Positions 1 to 7,750 of a stretch of DNA of 64,000 bases are shown here, piece after piece. The notes beneath the pieces are model-generated. The model made no database searches and had not been told where the DNA came from. It saw nothing but the letters and a program-made list of their open reading frames with translations. How positions within the stretch are numbered: position 1 is the stretch's first letter; each line of letters opens with the position of its first letter. The stretch is from JADLEX01 sp964586775. GTDB taxonomy: Bacteria; Lernaellota; Lernaellaia; JACKCT01. Position numbers and translations under genes: made by a program. Where the stretch lies: NCBI GenBank assembly GCA_964586775.1, contig CAZPJD010000030.1:15261-79260 (forward strand). Direction: 5' to 3'.

Positions 1-194
1 ACCGCAACCGCGATCACCGCGGCGACGCCCGGCGCGAGGCCGACACCCATCGCCGCCCACGCGGCGAGGGCGATCATCGCTCCCACGACCGCGCCGACGA
101 CGGGAAACCATCCGGCGGCGCGGGCGAGGTCATTCGGCGAGGGACTCAAGTCGCGCGGCATGGGGATGCGCGTCAGGAATTGAAACGCGACCAT
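1..194 (-). CDS. cobS: Adenosylcobinamide-GDP ribazoletransferase (cobalamin synthase) CobS, N-terminal part
   Basis: Partial gene: the window begins inside it, so only about 65 N-terminal residues are present. Reading the complement from the ATG at 194 gives MVAFQFLTRIPMP, the typical CobS opening, followed by AAGWFPVVGAVVGA, which matches the conserved WFPxVG segment entering the first membrane helix. CobS is an integral membrane enzyme that joins adenosylcobinamide-GDP to alpha-ribazole (phosphate) to make cobalamin (phosphate). It lies 44 bases after cobT and in the same direction, so it is probably the last seen gene of the riboswitch-controlled operon. Identification rests on the short N-terminus plus context. 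Confidence 0.82.
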   Translation of the reverse strand, partial: MVAFQFLTRIPMPRDLSPSPNDLARAAGWFPVVGAVVGAMIALAAWAAMGVGLAPGVAAVIAVA

Positions 195-238
195 CGTATG
201 GTGAAGCGGGCCGCACGGCGGCTCAGGGTCCGTCGAAT

Positions 239-1300
239 TCATGCGCGATCCGAAACGCCGGCGGACGAAAATGTGGCCATTTCGTCGACAAGTTTGAGCG
301 CTGCGCAGATCACGGAAAAGGCCAGTGCCGCGCCGGTTCCCTCGCCAAGGCGCAGGCTGAGGTTCAGGATCGGTCGAACGTCCATCGCGCCGAGCACGGC
401 GGCGTGGCCGCGCTCGTCGGATTGGTGGCTGAAGATCATGAACTCGCGGGCCGTGGGCGCGAGACGCTCGGCAACGAGCGCACCGGCGGTCGAGATGAAT
501 CCGTCGATGACCACGGGAATTCGGCGCACCGCCGCTCCCAGAATGAGACCGCAGATCCCCGCGATCTCGAAACCGCCGAGGGCCGCCAGTACGGCGAGAG
601 GATCGCTCGCGTCCGGCGCGTTGATCCGCAGAGCCGTTTCGACCGCCGCGATCTTTCGTTCAAGTGTTTCGTCGTCGATGCCGGTGCCTCTGCCGACGAT
701 GTCGCGCGGCGCGAGGCTAAGGAGCGCGGCAAACAGCGCGGCGGCGCTCGTCGTGTTGCCGATTCCCATTTCGCCGGTGCCCAGAAGCGTCACGCCCTCG
801 CTCGCGGCGTCGTTCGCAAGTTCGATTCCCGCCTCGATCGCGGCCATCGCTTCGCGCGGCGTCATCGCGGGGCCGAGCGTCATGTCGCGCGTGCCGAAGG
901 CGATTTTGCGCCTGACGAGCTCGGGCGCGTCCGCGAGCGCGTCGTTCACGCCGATATCCACGACCACGTTCTCGGCGCCGACATGCCGCGCGAGCACGTT
1001 CACCGCCGCGCCGCCGGCCAGCATGTTTCGCACCATCTGCGGCGTGACGGCTGCCGGGTAGGCCGAAACACCCCGCGCGGCGACGCCGTGGTCCGCCGCG
1101 AAGGTGACGATGCGCATCCGGTCCACGCGCGGTCGATCGGTGTTCTGGATGAGGCCGATCCGCAGGGCGAGGTCTTCGAGAACGCCGAGGCTCCCGCGCG
1201 GTTTCGTCAGATCGTCAAGACGCGCGCGCAGGCGCGGGACGAGCGTGCCGTCAATTCGTGAAATCGCCGCGATGGTGTTACGGAGCAGATCGCCGCTCAC
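239..1300 (-). CDS. cobT: Nicotinate-nucleotide--dimethylbenzimidazole phosphoribosyltransferase CobT
   Basis: Cytoplasmic enzyme that transfers phosphoribose from nicotinate mononucleotide to dimethylbenzimidazole, giving alpha-ribazole phosphate for the lower ligand of cobalamin. The protein shows family signatures: TKPRGSLGVLEDLA near the N-terminus, TFAADHGVAARGVSAYP, the GGAAVNVLAR segment, and LLGTGEMGIGNTTSAAA in the active site region. I place the start at GTG 1300, one base after the cobU stop, because it has a GGGAG ribosome site and gives 353 residues, the usual family length; a longer in-frame extension to 1351 overlaps cobU and looks non-coding. Second of three nucleotide-loop assembly genes. 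Confidence 0.93.
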   Translation of the reverse strand: MSGDLLRNTIAAISRIDGTLVPRLRARLDDLTKPRGSLGVLEDLALRIGLIQNTDRPRVDRMRIVTFAADHGVAARGVSAYPAAVTPQMVRNMLAGGAAVNVLARHVGAENVVVDIGVNDALADAPELVRRKIAFGTRDMTLGPAMTPREAMAAIEAGIELANDAASEGVTLLGTGEMGIGNTTSAAALFAALLSLAPRDIVGRGTGIDDETLERKIAAVETALRINAPDASDPLAVLAALGGFEIAGICGLILGAAVRRIPVVIDGFISTAGALVAERLAPTAREFMIFSHQSDERGHAAVLGAMDVRPILNLSLRLGEGTGAALAFSVICAALKLVDEMATFSSAGVSDRA

Positions 1301-1301
1301 A

Positions 1302-1832
1302 TCACGCTCCCTTGATGACGACGGGGATGCCGCAGACGACAAGCTCCACACGCGTCGCGATCCGTCCGACGCGCTGGTTGAGGCGACCGGCGATGTCGCG
1401 GAACCGGCGCGTCTCGGCGTCGGCCGGTACGATACCCCAACCGATCTCGTTCGTGACGATCACAAGTTCATGCGGGCATGACGCGATCGCCGCCACGAGC
1501 GAATCGATCCGCGCGTCGATCGCATCGGATTCTTTGTGAAACAGGTTGCCGAGCCAGACCGTGAGGCAATCAACCACCACGACCGTCGCGTCGGCGGACA
1601 TCGAAGACGGAATCCCTTTGATGGCGCGAGCAAGGTCGACGGGCTCTTCCACGGTCACCCATTCGTCGCCGCGCTCCAACTGGTGCGCCTCGATCCGTCG
1701 GGCCATTTCGTCGTCGATGGGCGTCGCCGCCGCGATCATCACGCGCCGAGGAAAGCCGTTCGCGATCTCCAGCGCGCGCGCGCTCTTGCCGCTGCGCGCG
1801 CCGCCCGTGACGAGCGTGATGCGTCCGTTCAT
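1302..1832 (-). CDS. cobU: Adenosylcobinamide kinase / adenosylcobinamide-phosphate guanylyltransferase CobU
   Basis: Bifunctional cytoplasmic enzyme that phosphorylates adenosylcobinamide and then attaches GMP. The 176-residue protein has the CobU P-loop GGARSGKS at residues 10-17 and the VVDCLTVWLGNL and VTNEIGWGIVP segments conserved in the family. Its ATG overlaps the stop of the upstream lipoprotein gene (ATGA, 1829-1832), and its stop nearly abuts the cobT start, arguing for translational coupling. With CobT and CobS it lets the cell salvage incomplete corrinoids imported by the upstream binding proteins. Confidence 0.94.
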   Translation of the reverse strand: MNGRITLVTGGARSGKSARALEIANGFPRRVMIAAATPIDDEMARRIEAHQLERGDEWVTVEEPVDLARAIKGIPSSMSADATVVVVDCLTVWLGNLFHKESDAIDARIDSLVAAIASCPHELVIVTNEIGWGIVPADAETRRFRDIAGRLNQRVGRIATRVELVVCGIPVVIKGA

Positions 1833-3058
1833 GCGTCCGGCTCCAGGTCATCGCCACCGTTGATGACCGCGATAGCGTCGAGATCGAACCCCTGAATACC
1901 TTCGTAGGCGGGCAGGAGATTGCCGCCGTCGTTCACAAGATCGCCATCGTCGTCGTACGTCTCGGTCCCCGGCGCGCGTTCGATGTGGCCGGTATCAATG
2001 ATACGCACATACCGCGCGGACGGGACGCCGATGTCGGCGAGATCGAAAAGGTCGCCGCCCGAAACGGCGGGATCCAGCGGATCGATCATGTCGTCGTAAA
2101 CTCCGTCGCCGTTCGGATCGCAGTTCGCCGACGTCGGCTGGATCCCCGCGAACCCGATGAAATTGGCGGGCACGGTATCGGGCACATCGAGCGGACCGAC
2201 CGGACCATCGGCGACGAAGTCGAACCCAAATCGCGTCCACGTCGCGCCGTCGTCGCTGACCTCGACGATGGCCGCCTCGGTGTACGCGTTCGTGCTCTCG
2301 CCGCCCCAGTAAAGCAGGTTCTCGAAGATCGCGAAGTCGGGGCCTTCGCCGTCGACGATCTCGCGGCCCATCTTGAGCGTGATTGAACCGCCTTCACCGA
2401 GGCTGAGCAGTTCGTCCGGTCCTGCCTGCGGAGCGTAAGCGCCGAGACCGGCGGGCGGTCCGAGCACGTTTTCGGGAAAGTCGCTCCCGCCGAATCCCGC
2501 GAGTACGCCGTACTCGACATCGACGACCTGAATCGCGAAGTTGCGTCCCTCGCACGAGGCGGGGAGACCCCCGCCGTCGCCGGGGATCACCTCGATCGTC
2601 ACGTCGAACCCGCCGCTGTTGTCGTCGTACGAGTCGTCGTTGACGACGAGTTCGAGTCGCCCCGGCAGGGTCGCAACATCGTCGAACGACGCGCCCACAA
2701 AAAACGGCGTGCCCTCCGCGACGCGCCCCACCAGCGCTCCGCGAGCGGCCTCGGGCATCGGGCAGCTCAGGCCGCACTCGCCGTCGCCATCCGGGCCGGC
2801 CGATTCGCCGCCGCCGAGCAGGGCTTCGCCCGAAGCGGTCACGATCAATTCGTCTCCTGCGACGACATCGACGCCCGTATCGGTCCAACCGGCACTCGCC
2901 GCGTCGACGGACGGGCTGTCATCGTCATCGTCGCCGCCCGCCAGGCCCGCGTCGTCATCGCCGTCATCATCGTCACCGCCGCTCGCACTGCAAGCCGCGA
3001 TCAAGGCGATCGACGCAATCAAAAACAGCGCGGGATCTCGACCGGTCACCCACTTCAT
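1829..3058 (-). CDS. Cobalamin-locus cell-surface lipoprotein with Asp-rich linker
   Basis: 409-residue predicted lipoprotein. The signal peptide ends in the lipobox IAAC, followed by an acidic linker (GDDDDGDDD). After this comes a region with VVAGDELIVTASG that resembles an LecA/PA-IL-like or jelly-roll domain. The C-terminal half contains ENVLGPPAG, LLSLGEGGSITLKM and DGEGPDFAIFENL. From memory, this last pattern (SLGxGGSITLxF, GPDFIVFEN) recurs in 'cell surface proteins' found beside cobalamin genes in other bacteria. The start ATG 3058 overlaps the btuF-like stop, and its stop overlaps cobU. The function is inferred from position only: surface corrinoid capture or receptor accessory. An upstream in-frame extension to 3208 overlaps the preceding gene and lacks a signal peptide. 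Confidence 0.72.
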   Translation of the reverse strand: MKWVTGRDPALFLIASIALIAACSASGGDDDDGDDDAGLAGGDDDDDSPSVDAASAGWTDTGVDVVAGDELIVTASGEALLGGGESAGPDGDGECGLSCPMPEAARGALVGRVAEGTPFFVGASFDDVATLPGRLELVVNDDSYDDNSGGFDVTIEVIPGDGGGLPASCEGRNFAIQVVDVEYGVLAGFGGSDFPENVLGPPAGLGAYAPQAGPDELLSLGEGGSITLKMGREIVDGEGPDFAIFENLLYWGGESTNAYTEAAIVEVSDDGATWTRFGFDFVADGPVGPLDVPDTVPANFIGFAGIQPTSANCDPNGDGVYDDMIDPLDPAVSGGDLFDLADIGVPSARYVRIIDTGHIERAPGTETYDDDGDLVNDGGNLLPAYEGIQGFDLDAIAVINGGDDLEPDA

Positions 3059-3948
3059 GGTTGTTTCTCCGATGATGCGTCGTAGAGCGCACCGTGAATC
3101 CGCGCCGCGGCCGTGGCCATTCGAGGACCGGGGATCAGGAGTTCGTCGCCCACCAGTACGTGGACCCGCTTCGCGCGCACCGCGTCCACCGTCGGCAGCG
3201 AATCCCAAAGACGGACGCGGTCCGCGATCTGCTTCGGCGACAACTCGGCTTCGTTCACCAGTTCGAGGATCACCTGGGGATTTCGTTCAACAATGGCGTC
3301 TTTCGTGATCGGCGGATAGAGCGATCCGGGATCGTCGAAGACGTTCACGCCGCCGGCGGCGATGAGCAATTCGTCATGGAAGGACCCCTTCGCGGCGGCG
3401 TAGATGCCCTGCAGCGAGCCGGGATCGTGCCCGATGACGACGAGAGTCCGGACGGGTGCGGCGTTGTCTTCGCCGCTCTTCAGAGCTTCGAACTCGGAAC
3501 GGATACCTTCAACCAACTCGCCCGCCTGCGCCTCGCGCCCCAGCAATCGGCCCAGTGCCTCGATCGACCCGAGCACGTCGGCGACGGTATCCGTCGAGAA
3601 CGTCTTCGCGCGGATTCCGAGCGCCTCGTATTTCGCGACAAAATTATCCTGCTTGTCCTGCAACAGAACGATATCGGGACGCAGTGAGACGACCGTCTCG
3701 AACTTGGGGTTGTGCAAGCCGCCAATGCGCGTCCGCGTCCGGGCCTCGGCGGGATAGAAGCAATAATCGGTGACACCGACGACGCGGTCGCCGACGCCGA
3801 GCGCGAAGCACGTCTCGGTCAGGCTCGGCAGTTGCGAGACGATGCGCGCCGGAATCGCCGACGCGGACCGGGCCGCTTCTGGCGCGGGCGCGGCGCACGC
3901 CGTCGCGACGACGATCATGGCGATCCATGTTCGCGTCCACCGTTTCAC
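3055..3948 (-). CDS. btuF: BtuF-like periplasmic corrinoid-binding protein
   Basis: 297-residue periplasmic binding protein of the helical-backbone (BtuF/FhuD) class. After a hydrophobic export signal that may be a lipoprotein signal (ATAC), the sequence runs ARIVSQLPSLTETCFALG, GVTDYCFYPAEA, IGGLHNPKFETVVSLRPDIVLL and VVIGHDPGSLQGIYAA, all in typical order for cobalamin-binding proteins. The start is taken as GTG 3948, sharing GTGA with the preceding propeller gene. Known members deliver B12 or cobinamide to BtuCD; no BtuCD genes occur in this window, so the ABC transporter must be encoded elsewhere. Substrate assignment rests on family resemblance plus the riboswitch and cob genes. Confidence 0.87.
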   Translation of the reverse strand: MKRWTRTWIAMIVVATACAAPAPEAARSASAIPARIVSQLPSLTETCFALGVGDRVVGVTDYCFYPAEARTRTRIGGLHNPKFETVVSLRPDIVLLQDKQDNFVAKYEALGIRAKTFSTDTVADVLGSIEALGRLLGREAQAGELVEGIRSEFEALKSGEDNAAPVRTLVVIGHDPGSLQGIYAAAKGSFHDELLIAAGGVNVFDDPGSLYPPITKDAIVERNPQVILELVNEAELSPKQIADRVRLWDSLPTVDAVRAKRVHVLVGDELLIPGPRMATAAARIHGALYDASSEKQP

Positions 3949-5099
3949 CGGACGAACTCCAGCGTGTCGGGGCCGTCGCAGGTCTCGAACTTCGCGAGAA
4001 TCTCGTGCGTGTCGGTGTCGATCACGAACAGCCGGTCGTGGTTGAAGTCGCTGGCGTACAGGTAGCCATTCCCATCCACGGCGAGACCGGAGACGAAGCT
4101 GAGTTCCGGCCCGTCGTCGCCCTCGCGCAAATCGATCTCGGGGAGGACATCGAAGGTCGCGGAATCGAAGACCAAAACGCGCGCGTCCATCGCGTTCGCG
4201 ATGTAGACTCTGCCGTTCGAGGCGATGACGGATTCCCCCATCGGCGCGCCGCCGGTTTCGATGATCGCGATTGTCTCCAGCGTATCGGGATCGAGGCACT
4301 CGACCACGCCGTTGCCGACGAATCCGGATCCCACCTCGTAATCTCCCGCCGACATCGCGAAAAGGCACCCCGCGCTCGCGTCGTTTCGCAGCGTCGTCGT
4401 ATCGCGTCCCGAGAGGACGATCTCATCGGTGACGGAGTGCGTCTGGGTGTCGATGGCGTGAATCGCGCCGGGCCCGCCGGGTGTGAACATCGCGCTGAGA
4501 TTGGCCACGGCGACCAGCAATCGGTCGCCGTCGAGGATCAGCGCGCCCGGTCGCGGCCACGTCTCGGCGCTCGGGTCGTCGAGTTTCGACGCGTCGAGCA
4601 GCGGCAGCGAAATCGTCGCGAGCGTCGCGCCATCGTCGAGGCCGTGGAGCGTCACGTCGTTTGTCAGAAAGTTCGAAACGTACGCGCTCTCGTCGCCGGC
4701 GAAGGCGAAGTTCATCGGGTTATGCCCTTCGCCGAGCGAAACCTCGCCGGAGATCGAAAGATTATTCGCCTCATAGGTGACGAGCGAATTTGAGAGCGAG
4801 CACAGCGCGAGGAGTCGCCCGTCGCGCCACGTCATCTGGTTGATGCCCGCGCAGGTCTCCTGAACGTCGTTCGCGATGGACCACTCGCCGGGGCCGCTCA
4901 CGGTGAGCACGCTCAGGGTTTCGGAGAGCCCGCCGCCGATGACGAGGTGATAGGGATACTCCCACGGCTGCGTAACGTCGTGCGGATCGTTCGAGGGATC
5001 GGCGCCGAGATCGGCGCCGTCCTCATGCTGTTCCTCGAGATCGTCGCAGCCCGCGAGGACGAGCGCGGCGGCGAACGCGAGCAGGATGATCGTTCGCAT
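3945..5099 (-). CDS. YncE-type beta-propeller lipoprotein, BtuG-like by context
   Basis: 384-residue predicted lipoprotein: signal peptide with lipobox LAGC, a short acidic segment, then repeated propeller blades of about 45-50 residues. Examples are LAVDGNGYLYASDFNHDRLF, SVIASNGRVYIANAMDARVL and NFAFAGDESAYVSNFLTND, alternating with VIDTDTHEI/FDSATFDVL strands. This is the YncE/lactonase-like seven-bladed propeller pattern. In Bacteroides, the surface propeller BtuG binds cobalamin very tightly and hands it to BtuB; this is known of that family, and homology here is only inferred. It is coupled by TGATG to the upstream propeller gene and by GTGA to the btuF-like gene. The cobalamin riboswitch upstream supports a corrinoid role. 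Confidence 0.75.
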   Translation of the reverse strand: MRTIILLAFAAALVLAGCDDLEEQHEDGADLGADPSNDPHDVTQPWEYPYHLVIGGGLSETLSVLTVSGPGEWSIANDVQETCAGINQMTWRDGRLLALCSLSNSLVTYEANNLSISGEVSLGEGHNPMNFAFAGDESAYVSNFLTNDVTLHGLDDGATLATISLPLLDASKLDDPSAETWPRPGALILDGDRLLVAVANLSAMFTPGGPGAIHAIDTQTHSVTDEIVLSGRDTTTLRNDASAGCLFAMSAGDYEVGSGFVGNGVVECLDPDTLETIAIIETGGAPMGESVIASNGRVYIANAMDARVLVFDSATFDVLPEIDLREGDDGPELSFVSGLAVDGNGYLYASDFNHDRLFVIDTDTHEILAKFETCDGPDTLEFVR

Positions 5100-6532
5100 C
5101 ACTCGGCCCACACGCTGACGCCCGAAGCATTGGCGGCATCGACCGAGGACTCGACATCGAGGCTGTCCGGGTCGATCACGTGGATCTTCGCGTTGGTCCA
5201 GTCGGATGCCAGAACGCGATCGCTCGCGGGATCGTACGCGAGCGAAGCGACCCAGAAGGCACCGGAGATCGAGACGGCGGTGCCGACATCGAGCGTATCC
5301 GTGTCGAAGGTCATGACCTGACCCGAGAAACCATCGGCGACGAAGGCGGTGCCATTTGCCGCGATGACGAGTTCCCCCGGCGCGGAGCCGATGGCCACGC
5401 TGTCGACAACGGACTCGTCGGAAACGTCGATCACGTCGATCACGCCGAGTTCGTCGTCGAAGTTGCCGGTGCACACGACGTAGACCGTGTCGGCGTCGGG
5501 CCCCGCGGCGATGACCGTGGGGTTCACGCGGGTTGTCTCGATCGTGCTGACCGTGTCATCGGTCAAATCGACGACGGCGACGATACCGGGATCGGCGTAG
5601 CTGAAGGTTCCCGCGTCGTAGCCGCTGCACGCGACGAACGCGCGCTCTCCCACCGCCCGCACGCCCGTCGGCACGCAGTCCTCCGGCATGTCGATCGCAC
5701 GCGCGTCGTCGGTTGCGAGGTCGGCGACCACCAGATCGTTCGAAAAATTCCCGGTGACGTACGCGGTCGTGCCCGCGACATCGACGTTCCATGGATTGTC
5801 GATGTCATCGACCAGCACGTTCTGGATCTCCTTCGTCGCGAGATCGACGACGACGAGTCCCTCGGTGCCCACGGTACCGGGCACGCCGTCCCCCGATTCG
5901 ACAAGAAACGCGACGCCTTCGCGGATTTCGAGATCCGATCCGATGGTCAGGATCGCGTCCTTTTCCTCGGCGAGGTAATCGGCGATCGAGGTGCCGTCCA
6001 CGGGGTCGTATGCGCTCAGCGTTCCGGCGATGCCGTCGAAGGAGAACACGTACGCGCCGACGTTCACGCTTGCATTCGCGGAGAAGCCGCCGAGCGAAAC
6101 GGTGACCGTCGCGTCGCCGCGGGCGAGGGCGCTGGTCACGCCGTCTTCGTCTGTCTCAACGACCGTGTCGTCGGAAACCGTGAAGACGAAGTCCTCGTCG
6201 GTCGTGCGCGATTCGTCGCTCCACACGGCTGTTGCGGTCAGCGTGCGCGCGACGCCGACGGGCAGATGCAGCTCGGACGGGCTGAGCTCGACGCCGGCCA
6301 GGGTGACGTCCGTGTCGTCGTCCGCATCGTCATCCGCCGTGTCGTCGTCCGCCGCGTCATCGTCGGCGGCATCGTCGTCGGAATCGTCATCGACGATCAG
6401 GGGGAGGTCGGGATTGCCGGGGTTGTCGTCGTCATCGCTGCCGCATCCGGCTGAGGCGAGCATCAACGCCATGGCGAGCACCAGGGTCAACAGAAAACCG
6501 AACACCTGCCAGAAACCGCGCGCGCCGATCAT
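5099..6532 (-). CDS. Lipoprotein with Asp-rich linker, Ig-like (Big2) domain and YncE-type beta-propeller
   Basis: First gene of the cobalamin operon, 477 residues. The signal peptide ends in ASAGC, followed by an Asp-rich linker (residues about 31-75). Next is a bacterial Ig-like group 2 domain starting VELSPSELHLPVGVARTLTA and ending VSLGGFSANASVNV. A YncE-like propeller follows, with blades such as NPWNVDVAGTTAYVTGNFSN and ELVIAANGTAFVADGFSGQV. The ATG at 6532 has a good GGAGG ribosome site. The layout (anchor, flexible acidic stalk, Ig spacer, propeller) suits presentation of a ligand-binding propeller away from the outer membrane. A corrinoid-binding role is inferred from the riboswitch directly upstream and the genes downstream. 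Confidence 0.77.
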   Translation of the reverse strand: MIGARGFWQVFGFLLTLVLAMALMLASAGCGSDDDDNPGNPDLPLIVDDDSDDDAADDDAADDDTADDDADDDTDVTLAGVELSPSELHLPVGVARTLTATAVWSDESRTTDEDFVFTVSDDTVVETDEDGVTSALARGDATVTVSLGGFSANASVNVGAYVFSFDGIAGTLSAYDPVDGTSIADYLAEEKDAILTIGSDLEIREGVAFLVESGDGVPGTVGTEGLVVVDLATKEIQNVLVDDIDNPWNVDVAGTTAYVTGNFSNDLVVADLATDDARAIDMPEDCVPTGVRAVGERAFVACSGYDAGTFSYADPGIVAVVDLTDDTVSTIETTRVNPTVIAAGPDADTVYVVCTGNFDDELGVIDVIDVSDESVVDSVAIGSAPGELVIAANGTAFVADGFSGQVMTFDTDTLDVGTAVSISGAFWVASLAYDPASDRVLASDWTNAKIHVIDPDSLDVESSVDAANASGVSVWAE

Positions 6533-6611
6533 GAGAACCTCCTATGGTCGATCGTGTTGCGCCGGCTCTCGGAGAAGAAGGGAGGGTTGACGCGGAGCCC
6601 CCAAACGCAAG

Positions 6612-6637
6612 CGCCTCTTTCCGGGTGGAAAGAGGCG
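6612..6637 (-). promoter_or_regulatory. Perfect 11-bp hairpin in the riboswitch expression platform
   Basis: The arms CGCCTCTTTCC (6612-6622) and GGAAAGAGGCG (6627-6637) pair perfectly around a 4-base loop. The hairpin lies between the riboswitch aptamer and the first gene's ribosome site (about 6540). It is GC-rich at the base but not followed by a clear T-run on the minus strand. It may be a terminator variant or part of an anti-terminator or sequestering switch; which of these cannot be decided by eye. Confidence 0.55.
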
Positions 6638-6679
6638 TGGGCTTGCTCCGTAGCAAATCCACTCTTTCTGCCGAAGAGC

Positions 6680-6810
6680 GAACGATTTGCACCGGGCGGG
6701 TCGGTATCCTGACTTCAGACGGGGAAATGACCGTCTGTCACAGTAGCGGGACTGCGCCGGACTTTCACCGGACTTCCCCAACACCGCCGGTCTCAAATTG
6801 TGCTCGGTGA
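6680..6810 (-). promoter_or_regulatory. Cobalamin riboswitch (adenosylcobalamin-type aptamer)
   Basis: Read on the minus strand, the leader contains the core GGGGAAGTCCGGTGAAAGTC, then CCGGCGCAGTCCCGC and TACTGTGACAG. A variable hairpin follows (GACGG...CCGTC), then the B12 box GAAGTCAGGATACC at 6716-6703 followed by GACCCGCC. These elements and their order match the Rfam cobalamin riboswitch family. Flanking GCAC (6803-6800) and GTGC (6692-6689) could close the outer stem; the exact edges are estimates. It precedes the propeller-btuF-lipoprotein-cobU-cobT-cobS genes, so the operon is expected to be shut down when cobalamin is abundant. Confidence 0.93.
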
Positions 6811-6980
6811 GTAGCATGGCCCACTCGGCGAAGTCAAGAAAAAAGCTGGACTTCGTAATGGGGGGGGGCGCAGCGGGGCTTTCCTCCCACGCCGAGCCGC
6901 GTCGGGCGACGCGCTCGAAACCGCCCAAGGGGCGATCCGCCTTGCACGCCGGGGACCTTTATGTTAACGCTGTGCCGCTT

Positions 6981-7008
6981 TTGACACTGGATCGACGTTT
7001 GGTCGATC
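6981..7008 (+). promoter_or_regulatory. Possible promoter/operator: TTGACA and GATCGAC inverted repeat
   Basis: TTGACA at 6981-6986 could be a -35 element. It is followed by the inverted repeat GATCGAC (6990-6996), spacer GTTTG, GTCGATC (7002-7008), just 23 bases before the lipoprotein start at 7032. No convincing -10 hexamer is visible at the right distance, so the repeat as an operator is the better supported part. Confidence 0.35.
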
Positions 7009-7031
7009 GTGGGTACCCGGAGGTTGTTGTC

Positions 7032-7679
7032 ATGGTCGGGCGTCGCGGATGGTTGTGGGTTGCGTTGCTGGTGGTGGCGATGACGATGTTCGGCGCCTGT
7101 AAGGAATATAAAAAGGGCGTGGCCGACGAAACGGACACGGGCGACCTGACGCCGCTCATCAACGAGAATCGCTCCACCACCGACGCGGCCGACGACGACG
7201 CTGCGGATGACGATACGGACGACGATGCCGCCGACGATGATGCCGCGGACGATGACGCCGCCGATGACGATTCGACGGACGACGATGCCGCCGATGACGA
7301 CACCACCGACGACTGGCAGCAGGATGACGGCGGCCCGGTGCTCTCCGGCGGCGGGTGGGATCCTACGGAAATTTCCACCACCGATGCCGTCAGCACACTG
7401 GCGTTCAATGTCTGCGACGAGGACAACAATCTGGCCGGAGGACAGCTCTTCATGCTGAATGCCGGAACCACGGACAACTTCCTCGCCGACGACCTCTTCT
7501 GGGACGACATCTCGGGCTTGGGCGACGTGAGCGATTGCGGAGCACCGGCGGAGGTTACGATTCAGGTGAACTTCGCGGGGGCTTCCGTCGGCGAATATTG
7601 CGCGGACATTCGCGCTACCGACGGCGACGGCCTTCGCAGCAATGTGATCGAGGATGTCTGCGTCACGGTCGTACCCTGA
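7032..7679 (+). CDS. Asp-linker lipoprotein of unknown function
   Basis: 215-residue predicted lipoprotein: hydrophobic signal with lipobox FGAC, then a long linker of repeated DDDA/DDDT units (about residues 55-97). A compact C-terminal domain of about 110 residues has several Cys (NVCDEDN, SDCGAP, GEYCADI, EDVCVTV) spaced as if for disulfides, and beta-rich character. The start ATG 7032 has GGAGG upstream. It is divergent from the cobalamin operon and shares that intergenic region. I do not recognise the C-terminal domain. Confidence 0.8.
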   Translation: MVGRRGWLWVALLVVAMTMFGACKEYKKGVADETDTGDLTPLINENRSTTDAADDDAADDDTDDDAADDDAADDDAADDDSTDDDAADDDTTDDWQQDDGGPVLSGGGWDPTEISTTDAVSTLAFNVCDEDNNLAGGQLFMLNAGTTDNFLADDLFWDDISGLGDVSDCGAPAEVTIQVNFAGASVGEYCADIRATDGDGLRSNVIEDVCVTVVP

Positions 7680-7694
7680 CCGGCTGACGACGCG

Positions 7695-7733
7695 AAAACG
7701 CCCCCGTTGCCGAGAGGTTCCGGGGGCGTTTTT
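7695..7733. terminator. Bidirectional rho-independent terminator
   Basis: Stem AAAACGCCCCCG (7695-7706) pairs with CGGGGGCGTTTT (7721-7732), with a T-run on either strand. It sits between two convergent genes (stop at 7679 on plus, stop at 7751 on minus) and can serve both. Confidence 0.85.
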
Positions 7734-7750
7734 ATGTCCGCGGTCTGCGA

